From Mytilus galloprovincialis (taxonomy: Eukaryota; Mollusca; Bivalvia; Mytilida; Mytilidae): a stretch of 64,000 bases of DNA. Positions within the stretch are counted from its first letter, which is position 1. Each line of letters begins with the position of its first letter. The notes below the pieces were generated by a model. The model ran no database searches, had not been told where the DNA came from, and worked only from the letters and a program-made list of their open reading frames with translations. The stretch lies in the NCBI RefSeq assembly GCF_965363235.1, contig NC_134843.1:43781035-43845034 (forward strand), in the 5' to 3' direction. Below are positions 11,798 through 22,600 of this stretch, one piece after another. The translations under genes were made by a program, and so were the position numbers.

Positions 11798-13254
11798 GAA
11801 ATCATTGAAATTTAAAATCTGAGCAACAAGAACCAATGCAACTGTGATGATGTATGGTTAACTGGAAGAGTAAGATAATCCTGCTTCGTCCATTAAGTTT
11901 TAAAAAGTCATGTATTAAACTCAAACTCTCGAACACGTTGTCTTGGAAGATCTTTATTCCAAGGGGGTCCTTAATAGTTGCTTTTGGATAATCCTATAAG
12001 GAGTTTATAATTTAACTCCTTGCGAACACTTTCATAAGGAACGAAAATTCCCATCTGCATCTTTTTGAAAAGATTGTAAATATTGTTTAAATTAAATAGG
12101 GTATCCCATTTCAAACCCAGCGTCTCGGAAAATCTCATTTTAGGGCACTAGACAATGATTAAATGTAGTAATTCGATAATAATACATGGATTTCTCGCGA
12201 AAACATCGTTAAGGCGAAATTTAAAGTTTGTCTTGGCTGATTGAAGAAATTTCACAATAAAAACTGAAACGCAAAAACGCAAAAACGCATAAAGATGTTT
12301 ATTCAGGACAATAAATTATATAAAACAACAGCAGAAATACATATAATGTATCACCAATGGAGGTTGTAAAATACTGTAGGTGATACTTAAACGTAATGTT
12401 CTATCTATTTTTTTTGTCGTTAAGGGGACTGGAGAGTATTAATCCATTATTTTTTAAATATACATGTAGGATTTTGCTTGTTTTTCTATAGATGAACTTT
12501 TATCATATACTAAATAGAAAAATCAAATAAAAACATGGGGTTATCGTTCACTTAAGCTCACAATCTGCCCTCGAAAGAAGCAACCATTTTTGTTAAGGTA
12601 CTTTTTTTTAAGTTGAACTAATAGGAGAAATAGAGAGATATATATATCGAAATAAAAAAAGAACTAAATTACAGAAATCGATTTAATTTTACAACTGTTT
12701 AGTTTACGTAAAGCATATTTGAAAAATATCTATAGGTCACCGATGAGTTGAAAAAGACATTTTAATTCTAATGCCCAAACAAAATGTCATTATTGCACTA
12801 AAGGGAGACAATTTGGAGCTTTTACAGTGATAAAAACATTTGAAAAATAAATCTGAGGCCAAAATCATTCGATTTTTTGGGTTGATTTTTGAGCCAATTC
12901 ATAAAGTTATAACTAATAGTGTAATAAATAAAATTTGTAATGAAAACAAAAATGATAAAATTTTTGCTGAAATTACCCTCGAGCCTCCGAAAGAGCAAGT
13001 ATTGCACAAAAAAAAAAGGAATCATCCTTTAACGGAAACAACTCTTGAAATCATCGGCTATTCGTCGATGACTTAAGGCTATTTATTTCTGAAATCTTAA
13101 TTTTGTTTTGCTGTTCTGAGTGTTCAAGATGTTACATGCAGCTAAAATATTGGTAAAACATTTGAAAAAATACTGATCTGTATAAAATTTACACAAAAGT
13201 AAACGAATGAAAGCCACTGGAATGCAGTCCAGGACTCGGATAAATAAGCACATT
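11798..13254. other. Interior of foldback 1, no recognised element
   Basis: AT-rich. The 78-codon and 67-codon open frames around 12822-13076 overlap on opposite strands and look like chance. Confidence 0.45.
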
Positions 13255-14350
13255 TAAACAAGAGTGCACACACTGAAATGTCTCGCCTACTTTACTCATC
13301 ATTAATATTATGTTGATAGCCCTAAGTATAAAGATTTATTACAACTGCCACATAAACTTAACATTAACCAAGATAGCTAAACAAAGACCAAATGAATTAT
13401 GAAAATGAGGTAAAGGTCAGACGAACCATACCAGGCAGACATGAACAGCTAACAATTCTTCGATACAACAAATATACTTGACCTATTACTTATAGTTTAA
13501 GAAAAACAGACCAAAACACAAAAACTTAACACTGTGCAATGAACCGTGAAATTGAGGTCATGGTCAAATAAAACCTGGGAGACTTATATATAGATCATAA
13601 GATATTTTCATGCACCAAATATAGTGACCTTTGGCATATAATATTAGATAAAAAGACCAAAACTCAAAAACTGAACTTTGACCACTGAACCATAAAAATG
13701 AGGTCAAGGTCAGATGATATCTTCCCGCTAGACATGTACACCTTACAATCATTCCATACAACAAATATTGTAGACTCATTGCATAAAGTATGAGAAAAAC
13801 AGACCAAGACAGAAAAATTTAACTATAACCACTGAACCGTGAAAATGAGGTCAAGGTCAGATGACACCTGCCAGTTGGACATGTACACCTTACAGTCCTT
13901 CCATACACCGAATATACTAGCCCTGTTGCTTATAGTATCTGAGATGTGGACTTGACCACCAAAACTTATTCTAACCTTTGTTCACTGATCCACGAAATGA
14001 AGTCGAGGTCAAGTGAAAACTGTCTGACGGGCATGAGTACCTTGCAAGGTACGCACAGACCAAATATAGTTATCCTATTACTTATAATAAGAGAGAATTC
14101 AACATTACAAAAATTCTGAACTTTTTTTTCAAGTGATCACTGAACCATGAAAATGAGGTCAAGGACATTGGACATGTGACTGACAGAAACTTCGTAACAT
14201 GAGGCATCTATATACAGAGTATGAAGCATCCAATTCTTCCACCTTCTAAAATATTAAGCTTTTCAGAAGTTAACTTACGCCGCCGCCGCCGCCGCCGCCG
14301 GATCACTATTCATATGTCGAGCTTTCTGCAACAAAAGTTACAGGCTCGAC
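13255..14350 (-). mobile_element. Helentron-like family E element with about 150-bp internal repeats
   Basis: Read on the minus strand: a terminal hairpin 'gtcgagcctgtaac...gttgcagaaagctcgac', a (GGC)n microsatellite, then about six tandem units of roughly 150 bp marked on the plus strand by 'gaaccatgaaaatgaggtcaaggtca' at about 13393, 13541, 13688, 13837, 13990 and 14144. It ends in a short stem-loop 'agtgtgtgcact'. Hairpin, microsatellite, tandem units and terminal stem-loop are arranged as in families C and D. No coding frame. Confidence 0.55.
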
Positions 14351-15149
14351 TAAAATGACAGGTTATATGAACTGAGTGGCAATAAAAGCACAAGTCTAAC
14401 ACTTGCTTTTTAAAAAATTAAAATCTTTATTTAAAATGGTCATCTTTAAACAAACAAAAATTGAATATGAAAATTTACAATTCCAACAATAGATCGATAT
14501 TAAACAGAAATGTTTCATTATCATTTTTCGGCTACAATTGGTATATGAACCATCCAAATGTCAAAATATCAACATAGAGTATTTACAAAGAATGTTTCTG
14601 TTATGTTGTGCAACTAAATCTCTACAGCAAATGGTAGTGACAACACTAGATGTTAATTAGGATCCAGCGAAAAGCCAGGCTTTTGTCCACGAAGGTAGCA
14701 AATTGTCGGTGTGACTATCGCTGACGGCTTTTGGTAACACACGATATGGTTGTTGGTCATGTTGTTATCACCAAGGGAAGGTCATCGTGCTCTTAATTTC
14801 CACACAAACTGATATAGCTCCAAAGGTTTAACAATGAACACCAATGGACACTCATGTCAATTGGAAGGCCACGCGGAATCAATATCGGAGATGTTAAAGA
14901 TAAATGCATCGGTCATGCTGGGGTTTTGTTGCTTAATGTCTAAATGGACATGGCCTATAATTAAAAGATCCTTTTGCGGAATTTGTGGATTATTTGGTCA
15001 ACTGTATACAGTCTACGAGCAATTGCGTCCTGGGAAAAGCCTCATTAGATAAACCCCAATTTGTTTGTAATTGGTTGTCAGAAAGACCTGGCATATAGTC
15101 TTATATTTATTGAACTTACTTACTTACAATAAGGGATAAGCCAGCGAGT
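14351..15149. other. Interior of foldback 1, no gene supported
   Basis: A 72-codon frame at 14834-15052 has no recognisable domain and no splice context. I see nothing else. Confidence 0.4.
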
Positions 15150-17770
15150 AAGTCAGCAAAGGGTTAGGGAAGTACCTTGGTATATAAAAAAGTCGAAATA
15201 AACAATTGCCGGCTGGCCAAGAGATTCTCCACGTGGGGTATGATGCCAGAGGTAGAAGTAGGCATTGCCTTAAAAAAGGCACAGATCACTTAGGCCCAAG
15301 ACCCGTACGAGTTTGACAACAATGAATTAAAAGGGTAAGGTGGTACCTCTGTTTGCAACGAAGTCGAAATACACTTTAATAATTGCCGGCTGGCCAAACT
15401 AAAAGATTCTCCACGTAGGCCATTTTACCAGAGATAGAGGAGGGCATTGCCATACAAATTTCTTATAGCACTTATGCCCTAGACCCGTACGAGTTTGACA
15501 ATAATGAATCAAAAGGGGGAGATGGTACCTCTGTTTACAACAAAGTCGAAATAAAGTATTGCCGGCTGGCCAAACTAAGAGGTTCTCCACGTAGGCCATT
15601 TTACCAGAGATAGATATGGTAATTGCCTTTAAAATGGCATATAACACTAATTCCAAAGACCTGTACGATTTTGCCTGCAAGGGGTTAAAAATAAAAGGTG
15701 TTACCTTTGTTTACAACGAAGTCGAAATAAACCTCTACCTCTGGTATAATGATCCACGTAGAGAATCCCGGAGTTTGGCCTACCGGCTACAGTTATTTTG
15801 ACTTTAATGTGAACAGAGGTACCACCTCCTCATTTTAGCTCTTTACTGACAAACTCGTACGGGTATATGCCATATAAGTGCTATAGGCTATTTTAAAGGC
15901 AATGACCACCTATACCTCTGGTAGCATGGCCCATGTGGTGAATCTCGTAGTTTGAACAGCCGGCAATATTTCATAACGACTTTGCGATATACTAGAATAC
16001 CCTCCTTTCCTTTTGCTGGCATAAGTGCTATAAACCATTTTAAAGGCAAGGCCCACCTCTACCTCTGGTATCATGATAAACGTGGATCGTCTTTTAGTTT
16101 TGGCCATCCGGCAATAGTTTATTTCGACTTTGTTATATACCAGGGTACCCTCCTTACCCTTTGCTGACAAACTCGTACAGATCAATGGAATAAGAAGTAT
16201 GGGCCATTTTAGATGCAATGTCCACCACTACCTTTGTTATAATGGCCTATGTGGAGAATTTCTTTGTTTGGCCAGCCGGCAATAATTCATTTCGACTTCG
16301 TTGTAAACATAGATACCACCTCCCCCTTTTAACACTTTGCTGAAGCACTGGTACGGGTCTACGGCATAAGTGGCCATTTTTGAGGCTATGGTCACTTCTA
16401 CCTCTGGTATCATGGCCCATGTGGAGAATCTCTTCGTTTAGCCAGCCAGCAATAGTTTATTTCGTATTTGTGATATACTTAGGTACCCCCTTACCCTTTG
16501 CTGATTAACTTACACGGGTCTGGGACATACGTGTTATGGCTATGTTAGAGGTAATGCCTACCTCATCCTCTGATATAATACCCCGCGTATAGAATCTCTT
16601 AGTTAGGCCAGTCGGCTTAATTTATATTTTCGTTGTAAAAAGAGGCATCGCATCCCCCCTTTAACCTTTTGCTGACAAACTCGTACAGGTCTAGGGCGTT
16701 AGTTTTATCAGCCATTTAAAAGGCAATGCACACATTTAACCTAGGATTAATGGCCAACTTGGAGAATCTCGTACTTAAGCAAGCCGGCAATAATTTATTT
16801 CGACTTCTTTGTAAATAGAGGTTCCAACTCCCTTTTAAACCCTTTGATGATACCGCGTACTTCTCTAGGGAATAAGTGATTTAGGCCATTTTAGAGGCAA
16901 TGACAACCTCTACCTCTGGTATCATGGCCCACGCGGAGAATCTCTTAGCCATCCAGCAATAGTTTAGTTCGACTTTATTATATACTAGGGTACCAACCTT
17001 ACACTTTGCTGACTAACTCGTACGGGTCTAGGTCATACGTGCTCATGGTCATTTTATGGAGGCAATCCCTTCCTCTACCTCTCATATTATGGCCCGCGTG
17101 GATAATTTCTTAGTTTAGCCAGCGGGCAACAGTTTATTTCAACTTCGTTATATACCGGGCTAATTCATCCCCCTTTTAACTCATTGTTGAAAAACTCGTT
17201 CGGGTCTATAGCATAAGTGCTATGAGCCATTTTTAAGAGAATGACTACTCCAACATCTAGTATAAGGGCGCACCTAAAAATGTCTTAGTTTGGGCAGCCG
17301 TCACTATTTTTGGTGGACTGTGATATACTAGAGTATTCCCCTTACCCTCTTCTGACCAACTCGTACGGGTCGAGGACATAAGTGTCATGGCCCATGGACC
17401 ATTTAAGAGGCACTGCCTACCTATACCTCTGGTATAATGGCCAACGTGGAGAATCTCTTAGTTTGAAGAGCTGGCAATAATGAGGTTTATTTTTACTTCG
17501 TGATATACCGGCGAAACTCATGCCCCTTTTAATTCGTTGCTGATAAACTCGTGTAGATCCAGGACATAAGTGCTATAAGCCATTTATAAGGGTTTGACTA
17601 CCTCTTCTTCTGGTATAATGGCCTACCTGGAGTATGTCTTAGTTTAGCCAGCTTTCAATAGTTGTTTTTTAGACTTAGGGATATACAAGAGTATTCCCCT
17701 TGCCCTCTGTTGACCAACACCTACGGGTCTAGGATATTAGTGCTTCGAGCCATTTTAGAGGTAATGCGAT
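15150..17770. repeat. Inverted satellite block, about 175-bp monomer
   Basis: Monomers carry 'gccggctggccaaact', 'gattctccacgtaggcca', 'ccagaggtagagg', 'agacccgtacgagtttg' and 'ggtacctctgtttacaacgaagtcgaaata'. About three and a half units run forward to about 15735, then the orientation flips and about twelve units run in reverse to 17770 with growing divergence. The two halves therefore form an asymmetric inverted repeat. Short open frames on both strands are satellite artefacts. Confidence 0.8.
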
Positions 17771-17894
17771 ATATTGTAAAAGACATGAAATTTCATGTAC
17801 AAATCATTTATAATGTGAGTATGGTCTGTATTTAACTCCTAAAAGGACATGGTATTTTGAAGTTCAAAATGAAACCTGCCAAAAATATACACAT

Positions 17895-18159
17895 TTTATA
17901 TCGGACATAAAGCAAAATTATCGGACAAAAAGCAAAACGGACAAAAAGCAAAAGTTTCGGACAAAAAGCAAAATAATCGGACAAAAGGCAAAACGGACAA
18001 AAAGCAAAAGTTTCGGACAAAAAGCAAAATAATCGGACAAAAGGCAAAACGGACAAAAAGCAACGGACAAAAAGCAAAAAGTTTCGGACAAAAAGCAAAA
18101 TTATCGGACAAAAAGCAAAAGCGGACAAAAAGCGAATTGCGGACAAAAAGCACCGTATC
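17895..18159 (-). repeat. Right terminal short-repeat array of foldback 1
   Basis: Inverted counterpart of 8506-8765: repeated 'cggacaaaaagcaaaa' units ending in 'caccgtatc', directly followed by the AAAGGCAT duplication. Confidence 0.85.
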
Positions 18160-18167
18160 AAAGGCAT
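18160..18167 (+). repeat. Right 8-bp target-site duplication of foldback 1
   Basis: AAAGGCAT, identical to 8498-8505 and immediately outside the terminal GTATC. Confidence 0.85.
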
Positions 18168-19692
18168 ATTAGCAAGAGTCCAAAATCGAGATCAGATGTA
18201 TATGATATGTTTCTCCAATCCGACAGTACCACACATACCTAAGAGTGACTTCCGTTTGGTTTCGGCTGGATGTATAAATACGCAGGCACGTCCGACCGGA
18301 ATGGAGACGTAAAACCCGAAGCCTCGTGTAGGGAGATTGCCGAGGATTGCCATGCTGTGTACGTTAAAGAATCCTTGCAAGAAATTATTTATCTGAACAT
18401 GTTTAAAGCAAAATTAATTCATGTCCCTACAGTGACATTTTACTGAAACATCTTTTTGACCCCCTCCTCACTTTAAGAGTGCAAACTCAACAGATATTGA
18501 ATAAAAGACATAATTTCGGGGCAAAAATCTCATATCTCAAAATTTCGCGAAAAATTGCACTTGTCTATGGAACGTTGTTGGTGTGACGTCTTGTGTAAAC
18601 AAAAGGAATAAGTTCTATTGCTTTATGCAAACTTCAAAACGACGCAAAAAAAAATCAAAAAGAAGAATTTCATGTGAGACTTCTGCTTATGGTTTGTTTA
18701 TCCTTTGAAGAAAACGTAAGTGTAAAAATGTCAATGTAGGTTAAATTCGGGAACCTGCACGATAGCTCAGTCACACCGAAGCGCTATGCCTATTACTGAT
18801 TGATGAATGGATAAAATATAGATAATAAGTGAGACGAAGTTGATACAGCGGGTTTTTTTTTAAATTTTAGTCAGTCTTTTGACCCTTGTAATCCTTATAT
18901 ACTTTTGTCAAATCGAAGAACACATGGTAAATAAGATAAAACCGTATTAGTCTGACAGACAGCAAGAAGTTCAATACGAAAATAATAAATCTGATAGAAC
19001 AATTGTAAAAAAAAAACCTTTGAGTTCTATAAGGATCCATTTGAGGTCGTCTTTTATTTTCTACATCATGTACATATATATAAATGACTTATAGCTTCAT
19101 TTTCAAAGTTTAAATGTTGATGTACATAATATCCTTATGATTCGGAACTTATAATTTTGATTGGAAAATAATAAGGTATTAAAAACACACTACACAATCA
19201 TGCTGTTAAAAAAAATGTTAAAAAAAACAGTATGAACATAAATGCACACGGTTAAAATAAAAAAGTGTATGAAACAATTTTCGAAACTAAAATTTACAAA
19301 ACCTCAAGAATTGATCATTACCACAAATAAAACTTGTAATGTACATTTAAATGCTTTTATTTGAAATTACTCGGAATTGACATACTTACAATTTTTGTAA
19401 AAACTTCTAGAATATTTGCCTATTCACATTAGGCAACTCTTTTAAGGTCTGCTTTCTCATTATTATTTTACCATTGATTCATAGAATATTGTAGCACAGG
19501 TTTTTTTTGTTTGTTTGTTTTTGTTTTCTTTTTTTTTTGGGGGGGGGGGGGATAGTTCATGCATACCCTAAACTAACCTTTGTAACACCTTTGAGACATT
19601 CGAAGATTAGCTGCTGCAGAAAACAAACATATTTTTTATTTATTACTCTCTCGTCTATGTTTTGTATTATACTATATTTTAGATAGACGATC
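18168..19692. other. Upstream region of the DUF1295-type gene
   Basis: A stretch at about 18200-18385, read in reverse, contains 'cgttaaagaa...' style sequence and could be a decayed SINE; I cannot confirm it. A G10 homopolymer lies near 19541. The pyrimidine-rich 'tttgtattatactatattttag' ending at 19682 is a good splice acceptor just upstream of the first coding exon. A non-coding 5' exon and the promoter therefore probably lie somewhere in this region. Confidence 0.4.
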
Positions 19693-22600
19693 ATGATTAT
19701 CTTCGACGCTGATGAAAACAACTTGGCAATATGTGCCATAATAACTGTCGCAATGCAGTTCATATTCTTTTTGGTTGCATGCACATGTAAATTTGACAAA
19801 GTTACAGATTTTGCTGGTGGAACAAATTTTGTAGTTTTAGCGGTGTTTACGTTTTGCCTAGCAACGGTAAGCTGACATTGCTACAATTTATCTAGTGACA
19901 TTGAATTTAATTTAATAAATAATAATCATCATGTTTCAATTACTTTCATATATCATCCAAGTTCAGTCTTTATTGGATACTAAGTCAGTGATGCATGGCA
20001 TGTAGACCACTGAGACACACTTATGTTTGAATGTTGTGATAGACCCTTAAATCCATGTGTATAAAAGTTTCAATTTCCTTCTAAAGCGGGTCCAAATGAC
20101 ATTCATTTCTTGACTTTTCTGGCAGTTCCATGTTAATTCAGCCCCAGTCACACTGTCACGTTTCAAGAGCTACGTTTACTACGTTTTGAAAGCGTATCGA
20201 AACTTGAGTATACGTAACGAAGCGTATCGAAACGTAGTAGAAACTTAAAAAAAACGTAGTGGTTCTTTGTTCAAACTGGACCTGCCCGGTATGTTTTGCA
20301 ATTCCACCACAAACGTAGCGAAAATTGAAACGAAGTATAAACTTAGATAATACATATAAAAGCTTAACGAAACGTAAGAAAACGTGCTTACTACGTATCG
20401 AAACGTATCAATGCGCGGTGGAAACGTGGATTTTCGCGTACTTTTACATAGCAAAAGGTAGTAGGAACGTAGCACAAACCTAGAAAAACATAGCTTTAAA
20501 AATAACGGGACATTTTTATTCAAAATGTAGTTGAAACGTAACATTTTAAAACGTAGTAAAACGTGACAGTGTGACTTGGGCTTAATAAAGTATGACTTTA
20601 ATCACAACATTGGCACCAGGGTTACAGAAGCAATATTTTATTGTAATCGTAAACTATTTTGAAATTTTTCTCAATAGAATCGTAAATATTCATGTAAATA
20701 AATGTGCAGCACTTCATTTGTAGACATGGAATTGGCGTCAAATTGTGCTGACGGCTTTTATAGTAATTTGGGGTTTACGATTGTCTGGATATCTACTATA
20801 CAGAATCATAAAAATTGGAGAAGATAAAAGATTTGATGACAAAAGAGAAAACTGTCTGGCTTTTGCAGGATTTTGGACTTTTCAGGTAGTATTCGATCCA
20901 TGAACATTTGTATTTGTTCAGGTGCACCATATTACTGGTTATCTTAACTGCAGATGTAAGCAGTAACATATACCAAACTCGGCTGTACACAATAGCAAAT
21001 CGGATTCAATTGAAATTTCAGACAAAAACCTGCTGTTCCCAATATCAAAAACAAGTGTATTTTATTGCAATAAAAACACATAATATTGTATCTGCCTTGG
21101 TAAAAGCCGTATTAGAAAGTCTGTTTGATTCAAGTTAGATATTGACAGTAACATTTGCACCTGCAAAGTGTAATAGAATGTTAAAAGAACCTTTATAATT
21201 TCCTTTTATTTATTTGGACGAATGGTATATAACGAACGATCAATGAACAGAGAAATATAAACTCTGGTTTTAACAATATATGGACCATACTGTTAAACAC
21301 CCGTCTGTCTGTCCATCACATGAAACCTCCGTTGCACATTCCTCAAAAACCATAATTCAGAGCTACTTAAAATTTGAGATCAGGCTTTATGTAAGCATGC
21401 GTTTTCATATTCATCTCTTATCATATGCCTGTCGCATGCATATAAAAGTATTAAAATGATATACCTGACAATATTTGCTAAGAAATACACAACACACAAA
21501 ATGTACCGTTTGAATAAAATTGAGAAAGGAAATGGGGTATCTGCCAAAGAGACAACAACCCGACCACAGAACAGACAACAACAGAAGTTCACCAATGGGT
21601 CTTGAATGCAGCGGGAAATTCCCGCATCCGGAGGCATCCTTCAGCTGGCCCCTAAACAAATATATATACTAGTTCAGTGATAATGGACGTCGTATTTAAC
21701 TCCAAATTATACACAAGAAACTAAAAGTAAAAATAATACAAGACTAGCAAAGGCCAGAGAATCCTGACTTGGGACAGGCGCAAAAATGCGGCGGGTTAAA
21801 CATGTTTATGAGACCCCAACCCTCCCCCTATACCCGTAGCCAATGTAGAAAAGTAAACGCATAACAATACGCACATTAAAAGTAATTAGAGAATTAATAA
21901 TACTCAGTATATTTTAGGCTGTTAGGGTGTTTACAGTAAGTTTACCACTTTTATCTTTGTAAAATAAACTCTGAACAAAAAAAAAAATACTGTATAAAGA
22001 ATTAATGATTCTCAATATCTTCCAGGCAGTTTGGGTGTTCACAGTAAGTTTACCAGTTATCTTTGTAAATGCACCAGCTAGTGCTACAAAGTTAAATCCA
22101 GATGATAACTGGACACCACAAGATATAGTTGGAGCTATCTTCTTTATTGTAGGATTGTTATGTGAAGCTTTTGCTGATATACAGAAGTTTAACTTTCGTA
22201 ACAATCCTATCAATAAAGGAAAATGGTGCGATATTGGTAAATATATTATAAATAGATGAGAAAATGCTAAAATGTAACATGTACATGATGTAGAAATTAT
22301 TTAAAGATAACTGATATTTAAAAAAAAACACCAATTAACATGACAGTTATCAACATGAATTCACCAATCTTTATGGCATAATAATTCATTGAAACTGAAT
22401 AGGTTTATATATTAATTTACAATTGAATGGCAACGTTTCTTTAATGCTTAGTGTAACGTGTTTATAGTCCATCACGCTCTTCTCCTTGTTAAACTTGTCC
22501 TTTAATCATATATTTAAGTCAGACTTCGACAACAGGTTTTTTATTGTCATGATCATGACTTAATGTTTTTGTTATTTGATGATTTTATGTTGATAGTAGA

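Larger units (their letters stand above)
8506..18159. mobile_element. Foldback transposon 1, about 9.65 kb, composite
   Basis: The termini are inverted copies: GATACGGTGCTTTTTGTCCG at the left and its reverse complement at the right. Both belong to about 260-bp arrays of the short unit 'gctttttgtccg' plus variable spacers. An exact 8-bp direct repeat, AAAGGCAT, brackets the whole. Inside are a Helentron-like fragment (8766-9165), a family A foldback (10061-11088), a MITE (11349-11797), a Helentron-like element (13255-14350) and an inverted satellite (15150-17770). No transposase-like frame is visible, so it must be non-autonomous. The layout (long inverted arms of short tandem repeats, 8-bp duplication) resembles Drosophila FB and sea-urchin TU foldback elements as I remember them. 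hAT-type transposases also make 8-bp duplications. Confidence 0.8.

Noticed and set aside
21380-21659. Two minus-strand frames of 82-85 codons in intron 2
   Set aside because: Both cross the family B repeat and have no domain-like sequence.
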